A stretch of DNA of 64,000 nucleotides from an uncultured Coriobacteriales bacterium (GTDB lineage: Bacteria; Actinomycetota; Coriobacteriia; Coriobacteriales; QAMH01), in NCBI GenBank assembly GCA_934646835.1, contig CAKUES010000010.1:1-64000 (forward strand), in the 5' to 3' direction. A model generated the notes under the pieces. That model was not told where the DNA came from and searched no databases. It worked only from the letters and a program-made list of their open reading frames with translations. Below are positions 17,921 to 26,307 of this stretch, in pieces. The position numbers and the translations under genes are program-made. The first letter of the stretch is position 1. Every line of letters starts with the position of its first letter.

Positions 17921-18262
17921 TTGGCAAAAATCCTCCCTTGCAGTGAGTAGATGACTAATCTTCATCAAACCCTTCTGAACTGGGCTTTACGATGTGGAAC
18001 TCGCGAAATCGCAGCGTTTTCGGGCAACGCATTGCCCGATTGAGCACCAGGGCGACCTTCTCCAGCGTGTCCTTGGGCGCGTTCATGGCAACGGAAAACT
18101 AATGCTTGGCTTATGAGGAGAGGCAGGGTCTCTCCCTTGCGTAACCAGCGGTTTTGCCAATCGCGTGCAGTGAGCATTTGCTTTAATCAGTGTGTCCTTA
18201 GGTGGCAAAGAGACTAATAGACGATGTCATCTACTCACTGCAAGGGAGGATTTTTTGGCAAA
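17921..18262. repeat. About 340-bp element with 35-bp terminal inverted repeats (P15)
   Basis: Left end 17921-17955 and right end 18225-18260 are near-perfect inverted repeats sharing CCTCCCTTGCAGTGAGTAG, and both carry TTTTTGGCAA-type ends. Inside lies a core-like AACCAGCGGTTTTGC (18143-18157). No open reading frame of note is present. It could be a MITE-like non-autonomous element or a giant member of the nested palindromes. Confidence 0.65.
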
Positions 18263-18546
18263 TTCGCAGGTTAATCGCGCGGGGGTGCATCCTTTCGATA
18301 AACCCGCAGGTGAAGTACGAGGGGTCGAATTCATTCGACCCCATCGCCGCAGCTCACTGTGGGTCTTCGCGTCAGCGCCATCGATTCGCGAGCGCACGTA
18401 GGCGCCAGACGAAGTCGGCGCCGTCAGGGTGCAGCGGGCTGGCGGCCGTCCGCGTCGCCGCCCGCAACGGTCTGAACGCCCAGCGCCCAGATGCCGTTGC
18501 TGCCGACAGCGCCGGATGCCGTCAAAGACTTTCATTGCACGATGCG
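18263..18546. repeat. Mosaic intergenic repeats
   Basis: Includes a perfect GGGGTCGAAT-TC-ATTCGACCCC palindrome (18321-18342), the spacer CGCAGCTCACTGTGGG, and a GGCGCC repeat (18399-18423). No gene is seen. Confidence 0.75.
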
Positions 18547-18699
18547 TGTCAGAAACAGGGCCGAAGTGAGTAACCTTGCGGGCAATTCTGGAGTAGCCAG
18601 GGGAGGACAATCTGCAAAACCGCAGGTTGCAGGCTTGCCGCCTCTACGGCTACTCGTAAGATCGCTTCAAGGTTACTCACTTCGGCCCGTTTTCTGACA
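18547..18699 (-). repeat. Nested palindrome P3
   Basis: Outer arms of 32 nt pair at 30 positions; the variable segment is GTGAGTAACCTTG against CAAGGTTACTCAC. The inner stem is GAGTAGCC / GGCTACTC and the core TGCAAAACCGCAGGTT is at 18612-18627. Confidence 0.88.
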
Positions 18700-18877
18700 A
18701 TAAGTGCCTTTCACGCCAACGCCAGTGGGTTGGGGCCCGGATGACACACTTTGTCACTGGCACAAAGTGTGTCACTGCAACTCGTTGTCGATTCGCGAGG
18801 CCACGTAGGCGCCAGACGAAGTCGGCGCCATCGGCTTGCAACGAGCTGGCGGCCGACCGCGCCGAACCCCCTTGCCG
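18700..18877. repeat. TGACACACTTTGT palindrome and GGCGCC repeat
   Basis: TGACACACTTTGT-N7-ACAAAGTGTGTCA at 18742-18774, then a GGCGCC repeat at 18806-18830. The whole 130-bp arrangement recurs with few changes at 20161-20290. Confidence 0.75.
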
Positions 18878-19579
18878 CTATCCCTCCACCAGTCGGTCGC
18901 CGCGGCCAAAGCCGTAGCCGTCGCTTCTGCCGGCGCCGTAGCAATCTTCGTAGACCATCAAGCTGCGCCGACGCCCGCGCCTCAGCGCCTTGGCGTCCAT
19001 GTGCGCCTCCACGATCGCCGGCGTCTGCAGGCAGATTGCGAGCTCTTCACTCGAGGCGACCTGCTCGTCGTAGGCGGCGGAAAGCCCGCTCACGAAGCCG
19101 AGGTAGTAGCCGTTGCGAAAAGCCGCGCGGTTCGTGTCGACCAGTGGGTTGCCCTCGCGCATGTCCTTGCAGTATGCGCGGAAGCAGCGCTGTGCTGCCT
19201 TCACCGTGGCATAGAAGCAGCCCGTCGCGACATCTGCGTCCGCGGCAAGCCCGACGAACACCACATTCCTCGCCTTGTTGTGCGTCTTCGTGTATAGGCG
19301 GCAGCGGTAGTTTCTCGCAATTACCGCCGCGAGGTCGATCTTCCAACTGGCACCCGAGCCGCTCACCGCGCAGTCGGTCTCTGCAACCTCATCGGTGCTG
19401 CTCTGCTCGCCGAGCACGTCCTCGACGGTGAGCCCGCTTTTGGCCAGCAAGCGCTGCAGCGCAAGCGATGCCGCCTGCGCCTCGCCTTCGGTCTTCGCGC
19501 CCTCGAGCAACGCCATCACCTTGCGGATCTTGCCCCGCAACTGCTCGTCTGCTGCGCTTGCGTCGTTACTGTCGGCCAT
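18878..19579 (-). CDS. DUF2786 domain protein
   Basis: 233-aa soluble protein. The N-terminus matches DUF2786 (KIRKVMALLEGAKTEGEAQA then LALQRLLAKSGLTVEDV), a domain common in actinobacterial and phage-linked proteins of unknown biochemistry. The rest (NYRCRLYTKTHNKARNVVFVG, FYATVKAAQRCFRAY) is the companion C-terminal region usually seen with it. ATG at 19579 is preceded by GAGAGGGGAC; an upstream in-frame ATG at 19630 is not. It stands alone between repeat blocks. No function is proposed. Confidence 0.75.
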   Translation of the reverse strand: MADSNDASAADEQLRGKIRKVMALLEGAKTEGEAQAASLALQRLLAKSGLTVEDVLGEQSSTDEVAETDCAVSGSGASWKIDLAAVIARNYRCRLYTKTHNKARNVVFVGLAADADVATGCFYATVKAAQRCFRAYCKDMREGNPLVDTNRAAFRNGYYLGFVSGLSAAYDEQVASSEELAICLQTPAIVEAHMDAKALRRGRRRSLMVYEDCYGAGRSDGYGFGRGDRLVEG

Positions 19580-19981
19580 ATCGTCCCCTCTCTTCCTATT
19601 CACCGATTGTAGCTGAGCCCGCGGCGTCATCGCGTTGCGACTCTTCCTGTAGGGGATCCTGTCCCTCCCCAGCTACGTCGGGCCTCAGGCCATCATCACC
19701 GATGCGGCTGCTCCGGGCTTTCGCGCTAGCTCCGTTAGGCCACAAGCCATCATGTGTAGGGGTCGAATTCATTCGACCCCACCGCTGCAGCTCGCTATGG
19801 GCCTTCGCGTTAACGCCATTGATTCGCGAGGCCACGTAGGCGCCAGACGAAGTCGGCGCCATCAGGTTCTAGCAAGTTTGGCCAACACCTGCGATGTACA
19901 GCAGATTGCGCGCTGCTGTTTCGTCCGACTGCTCTTATGCCAGCGTCTGCCGTTGCCAAAACCCCTCTAACGCGCGACCCA
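19580..19981. repeat. Mosaic intergenic repeats
   Basis: Short GTAGGGGATCC/GTCCCTCCCC palindrome (19649-19670), perfect GGGGTCGAAT-TC-ATTCGACCCC palindrome (19759-19780), spacer, then GGCGCC repeat (19837-19861). No gene is seen. Confidence 0.75.
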
Positions 19982-20132
19982 GTCGAAAAACGCCTCGAAG
20001 TGAGCCTGTGGTTAACCCCTGCTTGATAAGTCGCGTAGCACACACTGCTGTGACCTGCGGTTTTGTGCTCTGTAGTCACTGCCTTGCTTGAGATGCACCT
20101 AATCATAGGCTCACTTCGCCCCGTTTTCTGAT
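19982..20132 (+). repeat. Nested palindrome P4
   Basis: Outer arms open with GTCGAAAAACGCCTCGAAGT and close with its counterpart ACTTCGCCCCGTTTTCTGAT; the variable segment reads GAGCCTGTGGTTA against TAATCATAGGCTC. The core TGACCTGCGGTTTTG is at 20051-20065. Confidence 0.82.
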
Positions 20133-20160
20133 AACAGGCGCTTTTCGCGACAACGCCAGT

Positions 20161-20461
20161 GGGCTGGGGCCCGGATGACACACTTTGTCACTGGCACAAT
20201 GTGTGTCACTGCAGTTCGTTATCGATCCGCGAGGTCACGTAGGCACCAGACGAAGTCGGCGCCAGTGGGTTGCATTGAGCTGGCGGCCAATCGAAACAGT
20301 ATGAACGCCCAATCGTTCATACTGTTGACGTTTTGTCTTGAATCCGCTTGATTTCGCGGTGTTCTGAGCGATTTGTTGTTCAGAACACCGCTCCAGCACC
20401 CAGATGCCGTTGCTGCTAGCAGCGCCGGACGCTGTCAAAATCCTTTCAATATGCGACACGT
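20161..20461. repeat. Four distinct palindromes in tandem
   Basis: TGACACACTTTGT palindrome (20176-20208, second copy), GGCGCC repeat (20240-20264), AACAGTATGAACG-N6-CGTTCATACTGTT (20295-20326) and GCGGTGTTCTGA-N12-TCAGAACACCGC (20356-20391). No gene is seen. Confidence 0.75.
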
Positions 20462-20612
20462 GTCGAAAAACGGTGCGAAGTGAGCGGCAAATCCGTGGGT
20501 ACCCGAGTAGAGCGGGTGTCGTCTCTTGCAAAACCACAGGTCACGGCGTAGTGGTTCAGGGGTCTACTTGGCTTCCGGCCGTTTTGTCGCTCACTTCGCC
20601 CCAGTTTCTGAC
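20462..20612 (-). repeat. Nested palindrome P5
   Basis: The central part, from GTGAGCGGCAAATCC to TTGGCTTCCGGCCG, is identical over about 100 bp to P2 at 11839-11989, but the outer arm ends differ. Core TTGCAAAACCACAGGTCA at 20526-20543. Confidence 0.88.
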
Positions 20613-20751
20613 AAATATCGCCAATCGAAAAGCATTGTCGCCGCAACCTGCCGTGCGCCCCGCAGTCCGCGTCCTCATCGTCGTTCTTTATTATCGCAAG
20701 TCATTACGATAAAATGCGGAGCAAAAGGCAAGCTCAGAGAGGGGAGTAGCA

Positions 20752-21681
20752 GTGCTGAGCTCGTTTGTAACCTGCTATCTCTTCCTTGGCGGCGCGGGCG
20801 GCGGCGCACTCGCCATCATCTGCTTCTTGGAGCTCTTTGGGCGCCTCTTGCCCAACACACCGCGCGATATCCTCGCTTATCGCCAGCTTCAAGCGCGGGG
20901 CAGCCTCGTCTGCTTTGGGCTGCTTGCCCTCGGCGCGCTGTGCCTCTGGCTCGACCTTGGCCGCTCGGGCAACGTCTTCGCCCTCATCCTCTCGCCTCGG
21001 CTGACGCCGCTCACGATCGGAGCTTTTTCCTTGGCGCTCGCATTGCTGTGCTCTGCGCTGCTCGCGCTTTCGGCCTGCTTCGACTCCCCGCTGCTGCTCC
21101 TCGCGCCCCAAGCGCTGCGCGTCGGCCTCCGCGTCGTCGGCCTCGCCGCCGGCTTGCTGGTCACGGGCTACACCGCTGCCCTCCTGGGGAGTTCTGCCGC
21201 GGTCATCGCCTGGCAGTCGCCGCTTTTGCTGCCGCTCTTCGTGCTCTCGTCGCTGTCCAGCGGATTGGCCGCACTGCTTTTCGCCTCGGCGTTTGCCGAT
21301 GAAGACGCCCTCGGCGCCAGAAGGCTGCGCGTCCTCCTCAATGCCGACACGGCGCTCATCATCCTCGAGCTTATCTGCCTTGCGGCCTTCATCGCCCTCA
21401 TGGCAGCCCAGCCTGCGTCCGCTGCAGGTGCTAAAGCGCTGCTTTGCGGCAACCTCGCCCCGGCGTTTTGGGGTCTGCTCGTGGCGGCGGGCCTCATGCT
21501 CCCGCTGCTTTTGGAGCGCCTGCCCCAGCATCCCACCCAAGCGCGCGTGCTCGTCTTGGCGTTGTGCGTCCTCGTCGGCGCTGCCGCGCTGCGCTGGTGC
21601 GTCGTCGACCTTGCCGCGTACGATCCATCCCAGGTCTACGCGGGCGTTCAGTATATAGAGACTGCCGTGATCGGCAGATAA
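20752..21681 (+). CDS. NrfD/PsrC-like multi-TM membrane protein
   Basis: 309-aa protein with about 8-9 hydrophobic segments. The opening CYLFLGGAGGGALAI matches the NrfD/PsrC/DmsC family, whose members anchor periplasmic or cytoplasmic Fe-S/molybdopterin subunits and exchange electrons with quinones. A GTG start follows GAGAGGGGAG. Unlike most NrfD genes it has no ferredoxin or catalytic partner beside it; the next genes are an SPFH protein (15 bp later) and a GntR regulator. The DMSO-reductase-type complex at 23.3 kb already has its own NrfD subunit, so the partner here is unclear. Confidence 0.78.
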   Translation: MLSSFVTCYLFLGGAGGGALAIICFLELFGRLLPNTPRDILAYRQLQARGSLVCFGLLALGALCLWLDLGRSGNVFALILSPRLTPLTIGAFSLALALLCSALLALSACFDSPLLLLAPQALRVGLRVVGLAAGLLVTGYTAALLGSSAAVIAWQSPLLLPLFVLSSLSSGLAALLFASAFADEDALGARRLRVLLNADTALIILELICLAAFIALMAAQPASAAGAKALLCGNLAPAFWGLLVAAGLMLPLLLERLPQHPTQARVLVLALCVLVGAAALRWCVVDLAAYDPSQVYAGVQYIETAVIGR

Positions 21682-21696
21682 GGATTGGAGAGTGTC

Positions 21697-22680
21697 ATGA
21701 ACCTCGACAGTAAGACCAAGACGCGGCAGGCCGCGGGGCGCAAGGCGAGCGACGCCTCCCGTATCCCGCCCGGCGAGCGCCAAGCGCGCATGGACGCGGC
21801 GACGACGTACGTTCCGCGCAAGACCTCCCGCAACGCGGTTTTGGTCTTTGGGCTCGCCGTCTTCGCGCTGCTCTTTGCTGCGGTGCTGGGTGTTGGCTGC
21901 ATGCTGCTGGGTGCCGTGACGCCTGTTGTCGTCGGCATCGCCGTGCTCGTGGCAGCGCTTGCGGCATCGTCGATCCACATCGCTTTGAGCTGGGAGCGTG
22001 TCGTGGTGCTGCGCTTTGGCAAGGTCGTCCGCGTCGCCGGCCCCGGCCTGTACCTCACCGTGCCGATTATCGAGCAAGGGGCGGTGTGCATCGACCAGCG
22101 CACGGTGGCCACACCCTTCTATGCCGAGCAAACCCTCACGGCAGATCTCGTCCCCGTTACCGTCGACGCCGTCCTCTTCTGGATGGTGTGGGATGTGGAG
22201 AAGGCCTGCACGGAGGTCGAGGACTACTTTGGGTCCGTGTGCTTCCTCGCCCAGACCGCGCTGCGCGAGGCCGTCGGTCGCAAGAGCGTGGCCGATGTGG
22301 CGCTGAGCCGCGACGAGCTCGACGCGGAGATCAAGACCGAGGTCGAGCGCATCGCCACCAACTGGGGCGTCGACGTCATCGACGTGAAGGTGCGCGACAT
22401 CATCATCCCGGACAGCCTCCACGACGCCATGTCGATCGAGGCGCAGGCGGAGCGCGAGCGCGCCGGTCGCCTGGCCGTGGCAGACGTCGAGGTCGACCTG
22501 GCGGAGACCTTCGCCGAGGCGGCCAAGATCTACGGAGACCCCGAGGCAGCCCTCAAGCTCAGGGCCATGCTCATGCAATACGAGACAGTCAAGAAATCCG
22601 GTGGAACCGTAGTCACCGTCCCGACGGCGGTAAGCGACGGTTTTGTCGACGGAACGGAGGCAGCAAATGGCAAGCGCTAA
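21697..22680 (+). CDS. SPFH/band 7 (stomatin-like slipin) membrane protein
   Basis: 327-aa protein with two N-terminal TM segments (about 50-95) and a band 7 domain (SSIHIALSWERVVVLRFGKV, GPGLYLTVPIIE, QTALREAVGRKSVADVALSR, WGVDVIDVKVRDIIIP) with a coiled tail. SPFH proteins form membrane microdomain scaffolds, often with NfeD-type partners; no NfeD is present here. The ATG at 21697 follows GGAG; an upstream TTG is rejected. The end overlaps the GntR gene by 14 bp. Linkage with NrfD-like protein suggests scaffolding of a membrane redox complex (inference). Confidence 0.85.
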   Translation: MNLDSKTKTRQAAGRKASDASRIPPGERQARMDAATTYVPRKTSRNAVLVFGLAVFALLFAAVLGVGCMLLGAVTPVVVGIAVLVAALAASSIHIALSWERVVVLRFGKVVRVAGPGLYLTVPIIEQGAVCIDQRTVATPFYAEQTLTADLVPVTVDAVLFWMVWDVEKACTEVEDYFGSVCFLAQTALREAVGRKSVADVALSRDELDAEIKTEVERIATNWGVDVIDVKVRDIIIPDSLHDAMSIEAQAERERAGRLAVADVEVDLAETFAEAAKIYGDPEAALKLRAMLMQYETVKKSGGTVVTVPTAVSDGFVDGTEAANGKR

Positions 22681-23089
22681 GGACGCAGGCACCAACCCGA
22701 TGGAGGGCTTCGAGCTCGACCACAACAGCGGCATTCCCGTGTGGATCCAGGTGAAGAGCCGCATCGCCTTTCTCATCGGCTCCGGCGCTTATCAGGAGGG
22801 TGACCAGCTTCCCACGGTGCGTCGCCTGGCTGTCGACCTCGACATCAGCTACAACACCGTCAACCGCGCGTACATGGATCTTGAGCGCGAGGGCTACATC
22901 ACCACGCGCAAGGGCAGGGGCACCTTCGTGCTCGCGCGCAACAGCGTGGGCTGTGCCCGGGCAGAGAACAGCGCCCTTGACCTGCTGGTAGACGACATGA
23001 TCAAGACCTGCGCGACAGCCGGCATGGACGATTCCGATATCGTCGCCTTGGTCGAAAAGCGCCTCGACTACCGGAAGTACGGGCACTAG
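22667..23089 (+). CDS. GntR-family regulator, YtrA type
   Basis: 140-aa regulator with an N-terminal GntR winged helix (IPVWIQVKSRIAFLIGSGAY, GDQLPTVRRLAVDLDISYNT, VNRAYMDLEREGYI, GRGTFV) and a short helical tail, as in the YtrA subfamily that controls membrane-protein operons. Start ATG at 22667 with GGAGG, overlapping the SPFH gene, so it is translationally coupled. It probably autoregulates the NrfD-SPFH-GntR operon. Confidence 0.85.
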   Translation: MASAKDAGTNPMEGFELDHNSGIPVWIQVKSRIAFLIGSGAYQEGDQLPTVRRLAVDLDISYNTVNRAYMDLEREGYITTRKGRGTFVLARNSVGCARAENSALDLLVDDMIKTCATAGMDDSDIVALVEKRLDYRKYGH

Positions 23090-23295
23090 AAGGGCCACCG
23101 CCTGCTGTCTTCCCACGAAATCGCTTGAAAAATCGCAAAAATCTGCATCTTGTCACCATTGTCGCAAGACATTGTGATAATGTGACAACCAGAGAGTGGC
23201 CGCTCTGCATTTTGGTTATGGGAGGCGCAAGAGAGAAACCGCCTTCCTACACGCTCTCCTGCTGGGGCAGGAAAGCGAGAAGCTAAGGAGGAGAG

Positions 23296-25665
23296 ATGTC
23301 AGAGACGATGACCCCCACTGGCGGAATCAGCCGCAGGGGCTTTGTCAAGGCGGCTGGCGTTACTGGCGCCGCTTTGGGCCTCGCGGGCCTGGGCAGCATG
23401 ACCGGTGCAGAGGGCTGGCTGGTCCCCGCGCAGGCTGTCGCTGATACCGAGGAGAAGACGGTTTACACCTTGCACCAGTTCATGTGCCAGGGCAACTGCT
23501 CCCTCAAGTGCACCATCCGCGACGGGCGCCTGTGCATGATTCAGCCCAACGATACCGTTGACGGCTACTACCAGCACTGCTGCGTCAAGGGTATTTCCGA
23601 GATTCAGCACGTGTACAGCAACGACCGCCTGCAGCAGCCCATGAAGCGCGTGGGCGAGCGCGGCGCAAACGAGTTCGTCGCCATCTCCTGGGACGAGGCC
23701 CTGGAGATCGTCGGCGAGGAACTCAAGAAGGCGTGGGATAAGTACGGCCATGAGTCCGTGTACATGTCCGCTTCCAACGAGCCCCGCTTTGCTCTGATGT
23801 CGCCGCTGCTGAAGTGCGGCACCGATTGCGAGCCTGGCATCGACCGCGGCGTCGGCCAGGGCATCGACGTTGCCAAGGGCGGCAGCGGCTTTGGCGATGC
23901 CAGTAACGAGACCAGGGACTGGGTCAACTCCAAGCTCGTCATCATCGCCGGCAACAACACCCTCGAAGCTTCCATGATGCAGGCCAGGGCCTTCTTCGAT
24001 GCCCAAGAGGCCGGCTGCGAGATCGTCTACATCGACCCGCACTTCGCTACCACCGCAGGCAAGGCCGACCAGTGGCTCCCCATCAAGCCCGGCACCGACG
24101 GTGCGTTCTTCCTCGGCATGCTCAGCTACGTGCTCGACAACAAGCTCTACGACAAGGCCTTCATGAAGGCGCACACTACCTTCCCGCTGCTGGTGGACGC
24201 CAAGACGGGCGAGCTCGTGCGCTCTGGCAAGGGCGATGCGCCCTACGTGGTCTGGGATAGCGCCAAGAACACCGCCGTCTCCCATACCCAGGCCGGTGCC
24301 AACACCGCGCTCGAGGGCGAGTTCACGGTCAACGGCAAGAAGTGCACGACGACCTTCGAGCTGCTCAAGAAGAACCAGAAGTCCTATACCACGGACTGGG
24401 CTGCAGAGAAGTGCGGTATCGCGAAAGAGAAGATCGAGGAAATCGCCCGCAAGTACGCCGAGGGCCCCGCGTGCATCGGCTACGGCATGGGCGGCAGCGA
24501 CAAGTTCTCCAACCCCGATGTCCAGGGCCATGCGATCGTGACGCTGGCTGCCCTGACCGGCAACATCGGCAAGCCCGGTGCCGGTATCGGCAACTACAAC
24601 GGCGGCATGGGCCGCGGCGCTGCGCTTGCAGGCTGGGCGTTGCCGGAGGAGTTCGTCTCCCCCAAGCTGCCCGTGCGCGCAGACCGCTTCCCCGTCCAGG
24701 ACAACGACGTCCACGTCATCATCTCCCTGGGCAACACCTTCCAGCAGTACTTCGCCAACTACAACCAGACGCGCGAGTGGATCAAAAGCTTGGACTTCAT
24801 CCTTCACATCGGCATGTACTACGAGGACACTGTCGCCTACGCTGACGTCGTCTTGCCTGTGTGCTCTAAGTTCGAGGACACCGTCGATCACTCCATCGTC
24901 CGCAGCGGCTACAACCATGTGATCTTGCAGGAGAAGTGCATCGACCCGCTCTTCGAGTCTAAGCCTGACTTCGACGTCATGCAGCTCATCCTCAAGAGCG
25001 TCGGCCTCGACCAGTACCTGCCCAAGGACGCCCAAGAGCTCACCCGCTTCCAGGTCGACAAGTCCGAGGACCTGGCCGCGCAGGGCATCACCTTCGACAA
25101 GCTGATCGAGAACCACGGCAGCATGCCCATCGCGGGCATCGACAAGCCGCGCGTCGGCTTTACCGACCAGGTGTACCCCACCGCCACCGGCAAGCTCGAG
25201 GTCTACTACGAGGCCCAGATGCCCGTCAAGCAGGCATGGCCCACTTGGGAGGAGAACAACGAGGTCTTCGACGGCAACCCGCTGATGGAGAAGTACCCCC
25301 TGCAGTTCACCCAGACGCGCACGCGCTTCTCGAACCACTCCCACTTCAAGGCCGCGACCTGGCTGCAGCAGTTCCACGGCTCCTACCTGGAGCTCAACCC
25401 CGTCGACATGAAGAGCAGGGGCCTGGCCGACGGCGACATCGTCGAGGGCTTCAACGACCGCGGCTCCTTCAAGTGCCCGGTTCACGCCAACGACTCCGTT
25501 CGCCCTGGCAGCGCCAGGACCTTCGAGGCCGGCTGGTCCAAGCATATGGTCGAGGGTAACACCCAAAACGTGACCAACGACCACATCAACGAGCGCGACG
25601 CCTATCTCCTGACGGGCGCCCCCATCCCCTTCAACGACACGCTCATCGAAGTCAAGAAAGCGTAG
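23296..25665 (+). CDS. Tat-exported DMSO reductase family molybdopterin oxidoreductase, catalytic subunit
   Basis: 789-aa bis-MGD enzyme. The N-terminus holds the twin-arginine motif SRRGFVKAAG followed by a hydrophobic stretch, so it is exported folded. The proximal [4Fe-4S] site is CQGNC-SLKC with a fourth Cys in HCCVKG. WVNSKLVIIAGNNTLE, PHFATTAGKADQWLPIKPGT and GAGIGNYNG are typical cofactor-binding segments, and a molybdopterin dinucleotide-binding domain closes the protein. Downstream come the ferredoxin (10 bp), NrfD-type anchor and TorD-type chaperone. It would be a quinol-linked terminal reductase (or oxidase of a donor); the substrate cannot be read from the sequence. ATG follows GGAGGAG. 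Confidence 0.9.
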   Translation: MSETMTPTGGISRRGFVKAAGVTGAALGLAGLGSMTGAEGWLVPAQAVADTEEKTVYTLHQFMCQGNCSLKCTIRDGRLCMIQPNDTVDGYYQHCCVKGISEIQHVYSNDRLQQPMKRVGERGANEFVAISWDEALEIVGEELKKAWDKYGHESVYMSASNEPRFALMSPLLKCGTDCEPGIDRGVGQGIDVAKGGSGFGDASNETRDWVNSKLVIIAGNNTLEASMMQARAFFDAQEAGCEIVYIDPHFATTAGKADQWLPIKPGTDGAFFLGMLSYVLDNKLYDKAFMKAHTTFPLLVDAKTGELVRSGKGDAPYVVWDSAKNTAVSHTQAGANTALEGEFTVNGKKCTTTFELLKKNQKSYTTDWAAEKCGIAKEKIEEIARKYAEGPACIGYGMGGSDKFSNPDVQGHAIVTLAALTGNIGKPGAGIGNYNGGMGRGAALAGWALPEEFVSPKLPVRADRFPVQDNDVHVIISLGNTFQQYFANYNQTREWIKSLDFILHIGMYYEDTVAYADVVLPVCSKFEDTVDHSIVRSGYNHVILQEKCIDPLFESKPDFDVMQLILKSVGLDQYLPKDAQELTRFQVDKSEDLAAQGITFDKLIENHGSMPIAGIDKPRVGFTDQVYPTATGKLEVYYEAQMPVKQAWPTWEENNEVFDGNPLMEKYPLQFTQTRTRFSNHSHFKAATWLQQFHGSYLELNPVDMKSRGLADGDIVEGFNDRGSFKCPVHANDSVRPGSARTFEAGWSKHMVEGNTQNVTNDHINERDAYLLTGAPIPFNDTLIEVKKA

Positions 25666-25675
25666 GTGATAGACC

Positions 25676-26293
25676 ATGACCAGACTAGCTCTCGCTATCG
25701 ATAAGAAGCGCTGCATCGGCTGCCACACCTGCGCCAATGCTTGCAAGATGCAGAACAACGTCCCCATGGGCATGCTGTGGAACCGCGTCCTCACGGAGGA
25801 CTGCGACATCATGGACGGCGCCGTCGGCACCTATCCCAATCTGAGCCGCAACTACCTGCCCGTCGCCTGCCAGCACTGCGAGAACGCAGCATGCAGGAAG
25901 GTCTGCCCCACCGGTGCGACCTACCGCGACGACAAGGGCCGCATCGAGATCGACTACGACAAGTGCATCGGCTGCCGCATGTGCATGGCCGCCTGCCCCT
26001 ACAACGCCCGCGTGTTCAACTGGAACGAGCCCGAGCGCGACCCGGACTTCAACTACGGCGACTCCCGCGTGCCCGTGCGCCCCAAGGGCGTGGCCGAGAA
26101 GTGCACCCTGTGCAAGGAGCGCACCGACGAGGGCGAGGCGCCCATGTGCGCCGTGTGCTGCCCCACCCATGCGCGCATCTTCGGTGACCTGGACGATCCC
26201 GACAGCGAGATCTCCAAGGCCATCAGGGAGAACAACGGCTATGTCCTGCTGGAAGACCGCGGTACCAAGCCGCAAGTCCACTACTTCAACTAA
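25676..26293 (+). CDS. DmsB-like four-cluster ferredoxin subunit
   Basis: 205-aa electron-transfer subunit. Four Cys groups for [4Fe-4S] clusters are seen: CIGCHTCANAC (about residue 13), CQHCENAACRKVC (about 65), CIGCRMCMAAC (about 100) and CTLCKERT with CAVCC (about 143-162). It would carry electrons between the NrfD-type anchor and the Tat-exported catalytic subunit. It starts 10 bp after that gene and ends 14 bp before the anchor gene. Confidence 0.92.
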   Translation: MTRLALAIDKKRCIGCHTCANACKMQNNVPMGMLWNRVLTEDCDIMDGAVGTYPNLSRNYLPVACQHCENAACRKVCPTGATYRDDKGRIEIDYDKCIGCRMCMAACPYNARVFNWNEPERDPDFNYGDSRVPVRPKGVAEKCTLCKERTDEGEAPMCAVCCPTHARIFGDLDDPDSEISKAIRENNGYVLLEDRGTKPQVHYFN

Positions 26294-26307
26294 GGGAGGT
26301 GCGAGCA

